A stretch of DNA of 64,000 nucleotides from Clusia tigrina. Its lineage: Eukaryota > Arthropoda > Insecta > Diptera > Clusiidae. This document shows, one piece after another, positions 25,713 through 39,880 of the stretch; position 1 is the stretch's first letter, and every line of letters begins with the position of its first letter. The position numbers and the translations under genes are program-made. Below the pieces are notes generated by a model. It did no database searches, was not told the origin of the DNA, and was given only the letters and a program-made list of their open reading frames with translations. Location: assembly GCA_920105625.2 (NCBI GenBank), contig OV050030.1, forward strand, positions 239,537,889 to 239,601,888, given 5' to 3'.

Positions 25713-28700
25713 TCCTACACCTATCAAAGTTTGCAACATACAAATGCTTGTAACATTTTACTGGACCGTCATAAAACCTTGAAATTTTTGTCACAATCTA
25801 GTACTCGAGACTCTTGTCAATATAAGCTATCGCTCAAAGCTAAGCTACCCTTGAGTCCAAAATCAAACACTGGTAAAACTTAAAATGGCCCTAACTTCTA
25901 TACGGTACGTCCTACACCTATCAAAGTTAGCAACATACAAATGCTCGTAACTTTTTACTGGACCGTCATAAAACCTTGAAATTTTTGTCACAATCTAGTA
26001 CTCGAGCCTCTTGTCAATTTAAGCTATCGCTCAAAGCTATGCTACCCTTGAGTCCCAAATCAAACACTGGTAAAACTTAAAATGACCCTAACTTCTATAC
26101 GGTACGTCCTACACCTATCAAAGTTTGCAACATACAAATGCTTGTAACTTTTTACTGGACCGTCATGAGACCTTGAAATTTTGTAACAATAAAGTACTCG
26201 AGCCTCTTGTCAATTTAAGCTATCGCTGAAAGCTATGCTACCCTTGAGTCCCAAATCAAACACTGGTAAAACTTCAAATGGCCCTAACTTCTATACGGTA
26301 CGTCGTACACCTATCAAAGTTTGCAACATACAAATGCTTGTAACTTTTTACTGGAGCGTCATAAAACCTTGAAATTTTGTAACAATAAAGTACTCGAGCC
26401 TCTTGTCAGTTTAAGCTATCGCTCAAAGCTATGCTACCCTTGAGTCCCAAATCAAACACTGATTAAACTTCAAATGGCCCTAACTTCTATACGGTACGTC
26501 CTACACCTATCAAAGTTTGCAACATACAAATGCTTGTAACTTTTTACTGGACCGTCATAAAACCTTGAAATTTTTGTCACAATCTAGTACTCGAGCCTCT
26601 TGTCAATTTAAGCTATCGCTCAAAGCTATGCTACCCTTGAGTCCCAAATCAAACACTGATAAAACTTCAAATGGCCCTAACTTCTATACGGTGCATCCTA
26701 TGCCTATAAAAGTTTGCAACATGCAAATGCTTGTAACTTTTTACTGGAGCGTCATAAAACCTTGAAATTTTGTAACAATAAAGTCCTCGAGCCTCTTGTC
26801 AATTTCAGCTGTCGCTCAAAGCTATGCTACCCTTGAGTCCCAAATCAAACACTGATAAAACTTCAAATGGCCCTAACTTCTATACGGAACGTCCTACACT
26901 TATCCAAGTTTTCAACATTCAAATGCTTGTAACTTTTTACTGGAGCGTCATAAAACCTTGTTATTTTGTAACAATAAAGTACTCGAGCCTCTTGTCAATT
27001 TAAGTTATCGGTCAAAGCTATGCTACCCTTGAGTCCCAAATCAGACACTGATAAAACTTCAAATGGCCCTAACTTCTATACGGTACGTCCTACACCTATC
27101 AAAGTTTGCAACATACAAATGCTCGTAACTTTTTACTGGACCGTCATAAAACCTTGAAATTTTTGTCACAATCTAGTACTCGAGCCTCTTGTCAATTTAA
27201 GCTATCGCTCAAAGCTATGCTACCCTTGAGTCCCAAATCAAACACTGGTAAAACTTAAAATGGCCCTAACTTCTATACGGTATGTCCTACACCTATCAAA
27301 GTTTGCAACATACAAATGCTTGTAACTTTTTACTGGACCGTCATAAGACCTTGAAATTTTGTAACAATAAAGTACTCGAGCGTTTTGTCAATTTAAGCTA
27401 TCGCTGAAAGCTATGCTACCGTTGAGTCCCAAATCAAACACTGGTAAAACTTCAAATGGCCCTAACTTCTATACGGTACGTCGTACACCTATCAAAGTTT
27501 GCAACATACAAATGCTTGTAACTTTTTACTGGAGCGTCATAAAACCTTGAAATTTTGTAACAATAAAGTACTCGAGCCTCTTGTCAGTTTAAGCTATCGC
27601 TCAAAGCTATGCTACCCTTGAGTCCCAAATCAAACACTGATTAAACTTCAAATGGCCCTAACTTCTATACGGTACGTCCTACACCTATCAAAGTTTGCAA
27701 CTTACAAATGCTTGTAACTTTTTACTGGACCGTCATAAAACCTTGAAATTTTTGTCACAATCTAGTACTCGAGCCTCTTGTCAATTTAAGCTATCGCTCA
27801 AAGCTATGCTACCCTTGAGTCCCAAATCAAACACTGGTAAAACTTAAAATGGCCCTAACTTCTATACGGTACGTCCTACACCTATCAAAGTTTGCAACAT
27901 ACAAATGCTTGCAACTTTTTACTGGACCGTCATAAAACCTTGAAATTTTTGTCACAATCTAGTACTCGAGCCTCTTGTCAATTTAAGCTATCGCTCAAAG
28001 CTATGCTACCCTTGAGTCCCAAATCAAACACTGGTAAAACTTAAAATGGCCCTAACTTCTATACGGTACGTCCTACACCTATCAAAGTTTGCAACATACA
28101 AATGCTTGTAACTTTTTACTGGACCGTCATAAAACCTTGAAATTTTTTCACAATCTAGTACTCGAGCCTCTTGTCAATTTAAGCTATCGCTCAAAGCTAT
28201 GCTACCCTTGAGTCCCAAATCAAACACTGGTAAAACTTAAAATGGCCCTAACTTCTATGCGGTACGTCCTACACCTGTCAAAGTTTGCAACATACAAATG
28301 CTTGTAACTTTTTACTGGAGCGTCATAAAACCTTGAAATTTTGTAACAATAAAGTACTCGAGCCTCTTGTCAGTTTAAGCTATCGCTCAAAGCTATGCTA
28401 CCCTTGAGTCCCAAATCAAACACTGATTAAACTTCAAATGGCCCTAACTTCTATACGGTACGTCCTACACCTATCAATGTTTGCAACATACAAATGCTTG
28501 TAACTTTCTACTGGACCGTCATAAAACCTTGAAATTTTTGTCACAATCTAGTACTCGAGCCTCTTGTCAATTTAAGCTATCGCTCAAAGCTATGCTACCC
28601 TTGAGTCCCAAATCAAACACTGGTAAAACTTCAAATGGCCCTAACTTCTATACGGTACGTCGTACACCTATCAAAGTTTGCAACATACAAATGCTTGTAA

Positions 28701-31700
28701 CTTTTTACTGGAGCGTCATAAATTCTTGAAATTTTGTAACAATAAAGTACTCGAGCCTCTTGTCAGTTTAAGCTATCGCTCAAAGCTATGCTACCCTTGA
28801 GTCCCAAATCAAACACTGATTAAACTTCAAATGGCCCTAACTTCTATACGGTACGTCCTACAACTATCAAAGTTTGCAACATACAAATGCTTGTAACTTT
28901 TTACTGGACCGTCATAAAACCTTGAAATTTTTGTCACAATCTAGTACTCGAGCCTCTTGTCAATTTAAGCTATCGCTCAAAGCTATGCTACCCTTGAGTC
29001 CCAAATCAAACACTGGTAAAACTTAAAATGGCCCTAACTTCTATACGGTAGTCCTACACCTATCAAAGTTTGCAACATACAAATGCTTGTAACTTTTTAC
29101 TGGACCGTCATAAAACCTTGAAATTTTTGTCACAATCCTCTTGTCAATTTAAGCTATCGCTCAAAGCTATGCTACCCTTGAGTCCCAAATCAAACACTGG
29201 TAAAACTTAAAATGGCCCTAACTTCTATACGGTACGTCCTACACCTATCAAAGTTTGCAACATACAAATGCTTGTAACTTTGTACTGGAGCGTCATAAAA
29301 CCTTGAAATTTTGTAACAATAAAGTACTCGAGCCTCTTGTCAGTTTAAGCTGTCGCTCAAAGCTATGCTACCCTTGAGTCCCAAATCAAACACTGATTAA
29401 ACTTCAAATGGCCCTAACTTCTATACGGTACGTCCTACACCTATCAAAGTTTGCAACATACAAATGCTTGTAACTTTTTACTGGACCGTCATAAAACCTT
29501 GAAATATTTGTCACAATCTAGTACTCGAGCCTCTTGTCAATTTAAGCTATCGCTCAAAGCTATGCTACCCTTGAGTCCCAAATCAAACACTGGTAAAACT
29601 TAAAATGGCCCTAACTTCTATACGGTACGTCCTACACCCATCAAAGTTTGCAACATACAAATGCTTGTAACTTTTTACTGGAGCGTCATAAAACCTTGAA
29701 ATTTTGTAACAATAAAGTACTCGAGCCTCTTGTCAGTTTAAGCTATCGCTCAAAGCTATGCTACCCTTGAGTCCCAAATCAAACACTGATTAAACTTCAA
29801 ATGGCCCTGACTTCTATACGGTACGTCCTACACCTATCAATGTTTGCAACATACAAATGCTTGTAACTTTCTACTGGACCGTCATAAAACCTTGAAATTT
29901 TTGTCACAATCTAGTACTCGAGCCTCTTGTCAATTTAAGCTATCGCTCAAAGCTATGCTACCCTTGAGTCCCAAATCAAACACTGGTAAAACTTCAAATG
30001 GCCCTAACTTCTATACGGTATGTCGTACACCTATCAAAGTTTGTAACATACAAATGCTTGTAACTTTTTACTGGAGCGTCATAAATTCTTGAAATTTTGT
30101 AACAATAAAGTACTCGAGCCTCTTGTCAGTTTAAGCTATCGCTCAAAGCTATGCTACCCTTGAGTCCCAAATCAAACACTGATTAAACTTCAAATGGCCC
30201 TAACTTCTATACGGTACGTCCTACACCTATCAAAGTTTGCAACATACAAATGCTTGTAACTTTTTACTGGACTGTCATAAAACCTTGAAATTTTTGTCAC
30301 AATCTAGTACTCTAGCCTCTTGTCAATTTAAGCTATCGCTCAAAGCTATGCTACCCTTGAGTCCCAAATCAAACACTGGTAAAACTTAAAATGGCCCTAA
30401 CTTCTATACGGTACGTCCTACACCTATCAAAGTTTGCAACATACAAATGCTTGTAACTTTTTACTGGACCGTCATAAAACCTTGAAATTTTTGTCACAAT
30501 CTAGTACTCGAGCCTCTTGTCAATTTAAGCTATCGCTCAAAGCTATGCTACCCTTGAGTCCCAAATCAAACACTGGTAAAACTTAAAATGGCCCTAACTT
30601 CTATACGGTACGTCCTACACCTATCAAAGTTTGCAACATACAAATGCTTGTAACTTTTTACTGGAGCGTCATAAAACCTTGAAACTTTGTAACAATAAAG
30701 TACTCGAGCCTCTTGTCAGTTTAAGCAATCGCTCAAAGCTATGCTATCCTTGAGTCCCAAATCAAACACTGATTAAACTTCAAATGGCCCTAACTTCTAT
30801 ACGGTACGTCCTACACCTATCAAAGTTTGCAACATACAAATGCTTGTAACTTTTTACTGGACCGTCATAAAACCTTGAAATTTTTGTCACAATCTAGTAA
30901 TCGAGCCTCTTGCCAATTTAAGCTATCGCTCAAAGCTATGCTACCCTTGAGTCCCAAATCAAACACTGGTAAAACTTAAAATGGCCCTAACTTCTATACG
31001 GTACGTCCTACACCTATCAAAGTTTGCAACATACAAATGCTTGTAACTTTTTACTGGACCGTCATAAAACCTTGAAATTTTTGTCACAATCTAGTACTCG
31101 AGCCTCTTGTCAATTTAAGCTATCGCTCAAAGCTATGCTACCCTCGAGTCCCAAATCAAACACTGGTAAAACTTAAAATGGCCCTAACTTCTATACGGTA
31201 CGTCCTACACCTATCAAAGTTTGCAACATACAAATGCTTGTAACTTTTTACTGGACCGTCATAAGACCTTGAAATTTTGTAACAATAAAGTACTCCAGCC
31301 TCTTGTCAATTTAAGCTATCGCTCAAAGCTATGCTACCCTTGAGTCCCAAATCAAACACTGGTAAAACTTCAAATGGCCCTAACTTCTATACGGTACGTC
31401 GCACACCTATCAAAGTTTGCAACATACAAATGCTTGTAACTTTTTACTAGAGCGTCATAAAACCTTGAAATTTTGTAACAATAAAGTACTCGAGCCTCTT
31501 GTCAGTTTAAGCTATCGCTCAAAGCTATGCTACCCTTGAGTCCCAAATCAAACACTGATTAAACTTCAAATGGCCCTAACTTCTATACGGTACGTCGTAC
31601 ACCTATCAAAGTTTGCAACATACAAATGCTTGTAACTTTTTACTGGACCGTCATAAAACCTTGAAATTTTTGTCACAATCTAGTACTCGAGCCTCTTGTC

Positions 31701-31988
31701 AATTTAAGCTATCGCTCAAAGCTATGCTACCCTTGAGTCCCAAATCAAACACTGGTAAAACTTAAAATGGCCCTAACTTCTATACGGTACGTCCTACACC
31801 TATCAAAGTTTGCAACATACAAATGCTTGTAACTTTTTACTGGACCGTCATAAAACCTTGAAATTTTTGTCACAATCTAGTACTCGAGCCTCTTGTCAAT
31901 TTAAGCTATCGCTCAAAGCTATGCTACCCTTGAGTCCCAAATCAAACACTGGTAAAACTTAAAATGGCCCTAACTTCTATACGGTACG
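25713..31988 (+). repeat. Subfamily block III: GGACCG / GTCACAATCTAG monomers
   Basis: The main type has GGACCGTCATAAAACC, a 5-T run before GTCACAATCTAGTACT (197-bp unit), and often CTGGTAAAACTTAAAATGG. It alternates with a GTCAGTTTAAG type that keeps AATAAAG. The GTCAGTTTAAG monomers recur at irregular spacings (25621, 26407, 27587, 28371, 28764, 29341, 29734, 30127, 30717, 31503), giving steps of 2, 3, 4 and 6 monomers. The block therefore has no single higher-order period. Two small deletions are present, at 29049 (1 bp) and near 29137 (12 bp). Confidence 0.85.
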
Positions 31989-34900
31989 TCCTACACCTAT
32001 CAAAGTTTGCAACATACAAATGCTTGTAACTTTTTACTGGAGCGTCATAAAACCTTGAAATTCTGTAACAATAAAGTACTCGAGCCTCTTGTCAATTTAA
32101 GCTATCGCTCAAAGCTATGCTACCCTTAAGTCCCAAATCAAACACTGATAAAACTTCACATGTCCCTAACTTCTATACGGTACGTCCTACACGTATCAAA
32201 GTTTGCAACATATAAATGCTGGTAACTTTTTACTGGAGCGTCATAAAACCTTGAAATTTTGTAACAATAAAGTACTCGAGCCTCTTGTCAATTTAAGCTA
32301 TCACTCAAAGCTATGCTACCCTTGAGTAACAAATCAAACACTGATAAAACTTCAAATGGCCCTAACTTTTCTACGGAACGTCCTACACCTATCAAAGTTT
32401 GCAACATACAAATGCTTGTAACTTTTTACTGGAGCGTCATAAAACCTTGAAATTTTGTAACAATAAAGTACTCGAGCCTCTTGTCAATTTAAGCTATCGC
32501 TCAAAGCTATGCTACCCTGAAGTCCCAAATCAAACACTGATAAAACTTCAAATGTCTCTAACTTCTATTCGGTACGTCCTACACCTATCAAAGTTTGCAA
32601 CATACCAATGCTGGTAACTCTTTACTGGAGCGTCATAAAACCTTGAAATTTTGTAACAATAAAGTACTCGAGCCTCTTGTCAATTTAAGCTATCACTCAA
32701 AGCTATGCTACCCTTGAGTGACAAATCAAACACTGATAAAACTTTAAATGGCCCTAACTTCTATACGGTACGTCCTACACCTATCAAAGTTTGCAACATA
32801 CAAATGCTTGTAACTTTTTACTGGAGCGTCATAAAACCTTGAAATTTTGTAACAATAAAGTACTCGAGCCTCTTGTCAATTTAAGCTATCGCTCAAAGCT
32901 ATGCTACCCTTGAATCCCAAATCAAACACTGATAAAACTTCAAATGGCAATAACTTCTATACGGTACGTCCTACACCTATCAAAGTTTGCAACATACAAA
33001 TGCTTGTATATTTTTACTGGAGCGTCATAAAACCTTGCAATTTTGTAAAATAAAGTACTCGAGCCTCTTGTCAATTTAAGCCATCGCTCAAAGCTATACT
33101 ACCCTTGAGTCCCAAATCAAACACTGATAAAACTTCAAATGGCCCTAACTTCTATACGGTACATCCTACACCTACCAAAGTTTGCAACATACAAATGCTT
33201 GTAACTTTTTACTGGAGCGTCATAAAACCTTGAAATTTTGTAACAATAAAGTACTCGAGCCTCTTGTCAATTTAAGCTATCGCTCAAAGCTACGCTACCC
33301 TTGAGTCCCAAATCAAACACTGATAAAACTTCAAATGGCCCTAACTTCTATACGGTACGTCCTACACCTATGAAAGTTTGCAACATACAAATGCTTGTAA
33401 CTTTTTACTGGAGCGTCATAAGACCTTGAAATTTTGTAACAATAAAGTACTCGAGCCTCTTGTCAATTTAAGCTATCGCTCAAAGCTACGCTACCCTTGA
33501 GTCCCAAATCAAACACTGATAAAACTTCAAATGGCCCTAACTTCTATACGGTTCGTCCTGCACCTATCAAAGTTTGCAACATTCAAATGCTTGTATATTT
33601 TTACTGGAGCGTCATAAAACCTTGCAATTTTGTAAAATAAAGTACTCGAGCCTCTTGTCAATTTAAGCTATCGCTCAAAGCTATACTACCCTTGAGTCCC
33701 AAATCAAACACTGATAAAACTTCAAATGGCCCCAACTTCTATACGGTACGTCCTACACCTCCCAAAGTTTGCAACATACAAATGCTTGTAACTTTTTACT
33801 GGAGCGTCATAAAACCTTGAAATTTTGTAACAATAAAGTACTCGAGCCTCTTGTCAATTTAAGCTATCGCTCAAAGCTATGCTACCCTGAAGTCCCAAAT
33901 CAAACACTGATAAAACTACAAATGTCCCTAACTTCTATACGGTACGTCCTACACCTATCAAAGTTTGCAACATACCAATTCTGGTAACTTTTTACTGGAG
34001 CGTCATAAAACCTTGAAATTTTGTAACAATAAAGTACTCGAGCCTCTTGTCAATTTAAGCTATCACTCAAAGCTATGCTACCCTTGAGTGACAAATCAAA
34101 CACTGATAAAACTTCAAATGGCCCTAAATTCTATACGGTACGTCCTACACCTATCATAGTTTGCAACATACAAATGCTTGTAACTTTTTACTGGAGCGTC
34201 ATAAAACCTTCAAATTTTGTAAAATAAAGTACTCGAGCCTCTTGTCAATTTAAGCTATCGCTCAAAGCTATGCTACCCTTGAGTCCCAAATCAAACACTG
34301 ATAAAACTTCAAATGGCCCTAACTTCTATACGGTACGTCCTGCACCTATCAAAGTTTGCAACATACAAATGCTTGTATATTTTTACTGGAGCGTCATAAA
34401 ACCTTCAAATTTTGTAACAATAAAGTACTCGAGCCTCTTGTCAGTTTAAGCTATCGCTCAAAGCTATGCTACCCTTGAGTCCCAAATCAAACACTGATTA
34501 AACTTCAAATGGCCCTAACTTCTTTACGATACGTCGTACACCTATCAAAGTTTGCAACATACAAATGCTTGTAACTTTTTACTGGACCGTCATAAAACCT
34601 TGAAATTTTTGTCACAATCTAGTACTCGAGCCTCTTGTCAATTTAAGCTATCGCTCAAAGCTATGCTACCCTTGAGTCCCAAATCAAACACTGGTAAAAC
34701 TTAAAATGGCCCTAACTTCTATACGGTACGTCCTACACCTATCAAAGTTTGCAACATACAAATGCTTGTAACTTTTTACTGGACCGTCATAAAACCTTGA
34801 AATTTTTGTCACAATCTAGTACTCGAGCCTCTTGTCAATTTAAGTTATCGCTCAAAGCTATGCTACCCTTGAGTCCCAAATCAAACACTGGTAAAACTTA

Positions 34901-36426
34901 AAATGGCCCTAACTTCTATACGGTACGTCCTACACCTATCAAAGTTTGCAACATACAAATGCTTGTAACTTTTTACTGGAGCGTCATAAAACCTTGAAAT
35001 TCTGTAACAATAAAGTACTCGAGCCTCTGGTCAATTTAAGCTATCGCTCAAAGCTATGCTACCCTTAAGTCCCAAATCAAACACTGATAAAACTTCACAT
35101 GTCCCTAACTTCTATACGGTACGTCCTACACGTATCAAAGTTTGCAACATATAAATGCTGGTAACTTTTTACTGGAGCGTCATAAAACCTTGAAATTTTG
35201 TAACAATAGAGTACTCGAGCCTCTTGTCAATTTAAGCTATCACTCAAAGCTATGCTACCCTTGAGTAACAAATCAAACACTGATAAAACTTCAAATGGCC
35301 CTAACTTTTCTACGAAACGTCCTACACCTATCAAAGTTTGCAACATACAAATGCTTGTAACTTTTTACTGGAGCGTCATAAAACCTTGAAATTTTGTAAC
35401 AATAAAGTACTCGAGCCTCTTGTCAATTTAAGCTATCGCTCAAAGCTATGCTACCCTGAAGTCCCAAATCAAACACTGATAAGACTTCAAATGTCTCTAA
35501 CTTCTATTCGGTACGTCCTACACCTATCAAAGTTTGCAACATACCAATGCTGGTAACTTTTTACTGGAGCGTCATAAAACCTTGAAATTTTGTAACAATA
35601 AAGTACTCGAGCCTCTTGTCAATTTAAGCTATCACTCAAAGCTATGCCAGCCTTGAGTGACAAATCAAACACTGATAAAACTTCAAATGGCCCTAACTTC
35701 TATACGGTACGTCCTACACCTATCAAAGTTTGCAACATACAAATGCTTGTAACTTTTTACTGGAGCGTCATAAAACCTTGAAATTTTGTAACAATAAAGT
35801 ACTCGAGCCTCTTGTCATTTTAAGCTATCGCTCAAAGCTATGCTACCCTTGAATACCAAATCAAACACTGATAAAACTTCAAATGGCAATAACTTCTATA
35901 CGGTACGTCCTACACCTATCAAAGTTTGCAACATACAAATGCTTGTATATTTTTACTGGAGCGTCATAAAACCTTGCAATTTTGTAAAATAAAGTACTCG
36001 AGCCTCTTGTCAATTTAAGCCATCGCTCAAAGCTATGCTACCCTTGAGTCCCAAATCAAACACTGGTAAAACTTAAAATGGCCCTAACTTCTATACGGTA
36101 CGTCCTACACCTACCAAAGTTTGCAACATACAAATGCTTGTAACTTTTTACTGGAGCGTCATAAAACCTTGAAATTTTGTAACAATAAAGTACTCGAGCC
36201 TCTTGTCAATTTAAGCTATCGCTCAAAGCTACGCTACCCTTGAGTCCCAAATCAAACACTGATAAAACTTCAAATGGCCCTAACTTCTATACGGTACGTC
36301 CCACACCTATGAAAGTTTGCAACATACAAATGCTTGTAACTTTTTACTGGAGCGTCATAAGACCTTGAAATTTTGTAACAATAAAGTACTCGAGCCTCTT
36401 GTCAATTTAAGCTATCGCTCAAAGCT
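31466..36426 (+). repeat. 2939-bp (15-monomer) duplication
   Basis: The segment 31466-33487 recurs at 34405-36426. Fixed points are GTCAGTTTAAG (31503 and 34442), the rare TACACGTATC with CATATAAATGCTGG (TACGTCCTAC at 32181 and 35120), and the CCTGAAGTCC monomer (32399 and 35338). After that the offset becomes 3135 bp (GTTCGTCCTG at 33551 and 36686), because one ACAGGAGCG monomer is added in the second copy. A block III patch interrupts the match at 36037-36075. Confidence 0.82.
36037..36075 (+). repeat. Block III patch inside block IV copy (probable gene conversion)
   Basis: The first copy near 33097-33136 has CTATACTACC, CTGATAAAAC and TTCAAATGG. At the matching place this copy has CTATGCTACC, CTGGTAAAAC and TTAAAATGG, all three being block III states. 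The flanks on both sides (CCATCGCTC to the left, CCTACCAAAG to the right) keep the block IV pattern. The tract is at least 39 bp long. The length does not change, so a conversion is the simplest explanation. Confidence 0.65.
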
Positions 36427-39400
36427 ATGCTACCCTTGATTCCCAAATCAAACACTGATAAAACTTCAAATGGCCCTAACTTCTATACGGTACGTCCTAC
36501 ACCTATCAAAGTTTGCAACATACAAATGCTTGTAACTTTTTACAGGAGCGTCATAAAATCTTGAAATTTTGTAACAATAAAGTACTCGAGCCTCTTGTCA
36601 ATTTAAGCTATCGCTCAAAGCTATGCTACCCTTGAGTCCCAAATCAAACACTGATAAAACTTCAAATGGCCCTAACTTCTATACGGTTCGTCCTGCACCT
36701 ATCAAAGTTTGCAACATTCAAATGCTTGTATATTTTTACTGGAGCGTCATAAAACCTTGCAATTTTGTAAAATAAAGTACTCGAGCCTCTTGTCAATTTA
36801 AGCTATCGCTCAAAGCTATACTACCCTTGAGTCCCAAATCAAACACTGATAAAACTTCAAATGGCCCCAACTTCTATACGGTACGTCCTACACCTCCCAA
36901 AGTTTGCAACATACAAATGCTTGTAACTTTTTACTGGAGCGTCATAAAACCTTGAAATTTTGTAACAATAAAGTACTCGAGCCTCTTGTCAATTTAAGCT
37001 ATCGCTCAAAGCTATGCTACCCTGAAGTCCCAAATCAAACACTGATAAAACTTCAAATGTCCCTAACTTCTATACGGTACGTCCTACACCTATCAAAGTT
37101 TGCAACATACCAATGCTGGTAACTTTTTACTGGAGCGTCATAAAACCTTGAAATTTTGTAACAATAAAGTACTCGAGCCTCTTGTCAATTTAAGCTATCA
37201 CTCAAAGCTATGCTACCCTTGAGTGACAAATCAAACACTGATAAAACTTCAAATGGCCCTAACTTCTATACGGTACGTCCTACACCTATCAAAGTTTGCA
37301 ACATACAAATGCTTGTAACTTTTTACTGGAGCGTCATAAAACCTTGAAATTTTGTAACAATAAAGTACTCGAGCCTCTTGTCAATTTAAGCTATCGCTCA
37401 AAGCTATGCTACCCTTGAATCCCAAATCAAACACTGATAAAACTTCAAATGGCAATAACTTCTATACGGTACGTCCTACACCTATCAAAGTTTGCAACAT
37501 ACAAATGCTTGTATATTTTTACTGGAGCGTCATAAAACCTTGCAATTTTGTAAAATAAAGTACTCGAGCCTCTTGTCAATTTAAGCCATCACTCAAAGCT
37601 ATACTACCCTTGAGTCCCAAATCAAACACTGATAAAACTTCAAATGGCCCTAACGGTACGTCCTACACCTACCAAAGTTTGCATCATACAAATGCTTGTA
37701 ACTTTTTACTGGAGCGTCATAAAACCTTGAAATTTTGTAACAATAAAGTACTCGAGCCTCTTGTCAATTTAAGCTATCGCTCAAAGCTACGCTACCCTTG
37801 AGTCCCAAATCAAACACTGATAAAACTTCAAATGGCCCTAACTTCTATACGGTACGTCCTACACCTATGAAAGTTTGCAACATACAAATGCTTGTAACTT
37901 TTTACTGGAGCGTCATAAGACCTTGAAATTTTGTAACAATAAAGTACTCGAGCCTCTTGTCAATTTAAGCTATCGCTCAAAGCTATGCTACCCTTGAGTC
38001 CCAAATCAAACACTGATAAAACTTCAAATGGCCCCAACTTCTATACGGTACGTCCTACACCTCCCAAAGTTTGCAACATACAAATGCTTGTAACTTTTTA
38101 CTGGAGCGTCATAAAACCTTGAAATTTTGTAACAATAAAGTACTCGAGCCTCTTGTCAATTTAAGCTATCGCTCAAAGCTATGCTACCCTGAAGTCCCAA
38201 ATCAAACACTGATAAAACTTCAAATGTCCCTAACTTCTATACGGTACGTCCTACACCTATCAAAGTTTGCAACATACAAATGCTTGTAACTTTTTACTGG
38301 AGCGTCATAAAACCTTGAAATTTTGTAACAATAAAGTACTCGAGCCTCTTGTCAATTTAAGCTATCGCTCAAAGCTATGCTACCCTTGAATCCCAAATCA
38401 AACACTGATAAAACTTCAAATGGCAATAACTTCTATACGGTACGTCCTACACCTATCAAAGTTTGCAACATACAAATGCTTGTATATTTTTACTGGAGCG
38501 TCATAAAACCTTGCAATTTTGTAAAATAAAGTACTCGAGCCTCTTGTCAATTTAAGCCATCGCTCAAAGCTATACTACCCTTGAGTCCCAAATCAAACAC
38601 TGATAAAACTTCAAATGGTCCTAACTTCTATACGGTACGTCCTACACCTACCAAAGTTTGCAACATACAAATGCTTGTAACTTTCTACTGGAGCGTCATA
38701 AAACCTTGAAATTTTGTAACAATAAAGTACTCGAGCCTCTTGTCAATTTAAGCTATCGCTCAAAGCTACGCTACCCTTGAGTCCCAAATCAAACACTGAT
38801 AAAACTTCAAATGGCCCTAACTTCTATACGGTACGTCCTACACCTATGAAAGTTTGCAACATACAAATGCTTGTAACTTTTTACTGGAGCGTCATAAGAC
38901 CTTGAAATTTTGTAACAATAAAGTACTCGAGCCTCTTGTCAATTTAAGCTATCGCTCAAAGCTATGCTACCCTTGATTCCCAAATCAAACACTGATAAAA
39001 CTTCAAATGGCCCTAACTTCTATACGGTACGTCCTACACCTATCAAAGTTTGCAACATACAAATGCTTGTAACTTTTTACAGGAGCGTCATAAAATCTTG
39101 AAATTTTGTAACAATAAAGTACTCGAGCCTCTTGTCAATTTAAGCTATCGCTCAAAGCTATGCTACCCTTGAGTCCCAAATCAAACACTGATAAAACTTC
39201 AAATGGCCCTAACTTCTATACGGTTCGTCCTGCACCTATCAAAGTTTGCAACATTCAAATGCTTGTATATTTTTACTGGAGCGTCATAAAACCTTGCAAT
39301 TTTGTAAAATAAAGTACTCGAGCCTCTTGTCATTTTAAGCTATCGCTCAAAGCTATGCTACCCTTGAGTCCCAAATCAAACACTGATAAAACTTCAAATG

Positions 39401-39880
39401 GCCCCAACTTCTATACGGTACGTCCTACACCTCCCAAAGTTTGCAACATACAAATGCTTGTAACTTTTTACTGGAGCGTCATAAAACCTTGAAATTTTGT
39501 AACAATAAAGTACTCGAGCCTCTTGTCAATTTAAGCTATCGCTCAAAGCTATGCTACCCTGAAGTCCCAAATCAAACACTGATAAAACTTCAAATGTCCC
39601 TAACTTCTATACGGTACGTCCTACACCTATCAAAGTTTGCAACATACCAATGCTGGTAACTTTTTACTGGAGCGTCATAAAACCTTGAAATTTTGTAACA
39701 ATAAAGTACTCGAGCCTCTTGTCAATTTAAGCTATCACTCAAAGCTATGCTACCCTTGAGTGACAAATCAAACACTGATAAAACTTCAAATGGCCCTAAA
39801 TTCTTTACGGTATGTCCTACACCTATCGAAGTTTGCAACATACAAATGCTTGTAACTTTTTACTGGAGCGTCATAAAACC

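Noticed and set aside
26517..26765. 82-codon + strand open frames near 26.5, 28.5 and 29.8 kb
   Set aside because: These are the same kind of by-product: the 1-bp gain in GAAATTTTTG shifts the frame past the usual stop. A 196-bp unit is not a multiple of three, so frames move at every monomer and no long protein can be encoded.
32399..32617. 72-codon + strand open frame, repeated many times between 32 and 60 kb
   Set aside because: It starts at TTG, not ATG, and lies wholly inside the satellite. It stays open only where the usual in-frame TGA of CCCTTGAGTC is changed (CCCTGAAGTC or CCCTCGAGTC). It has no domain, and its copies follow the repeat period rather than any gene structure.
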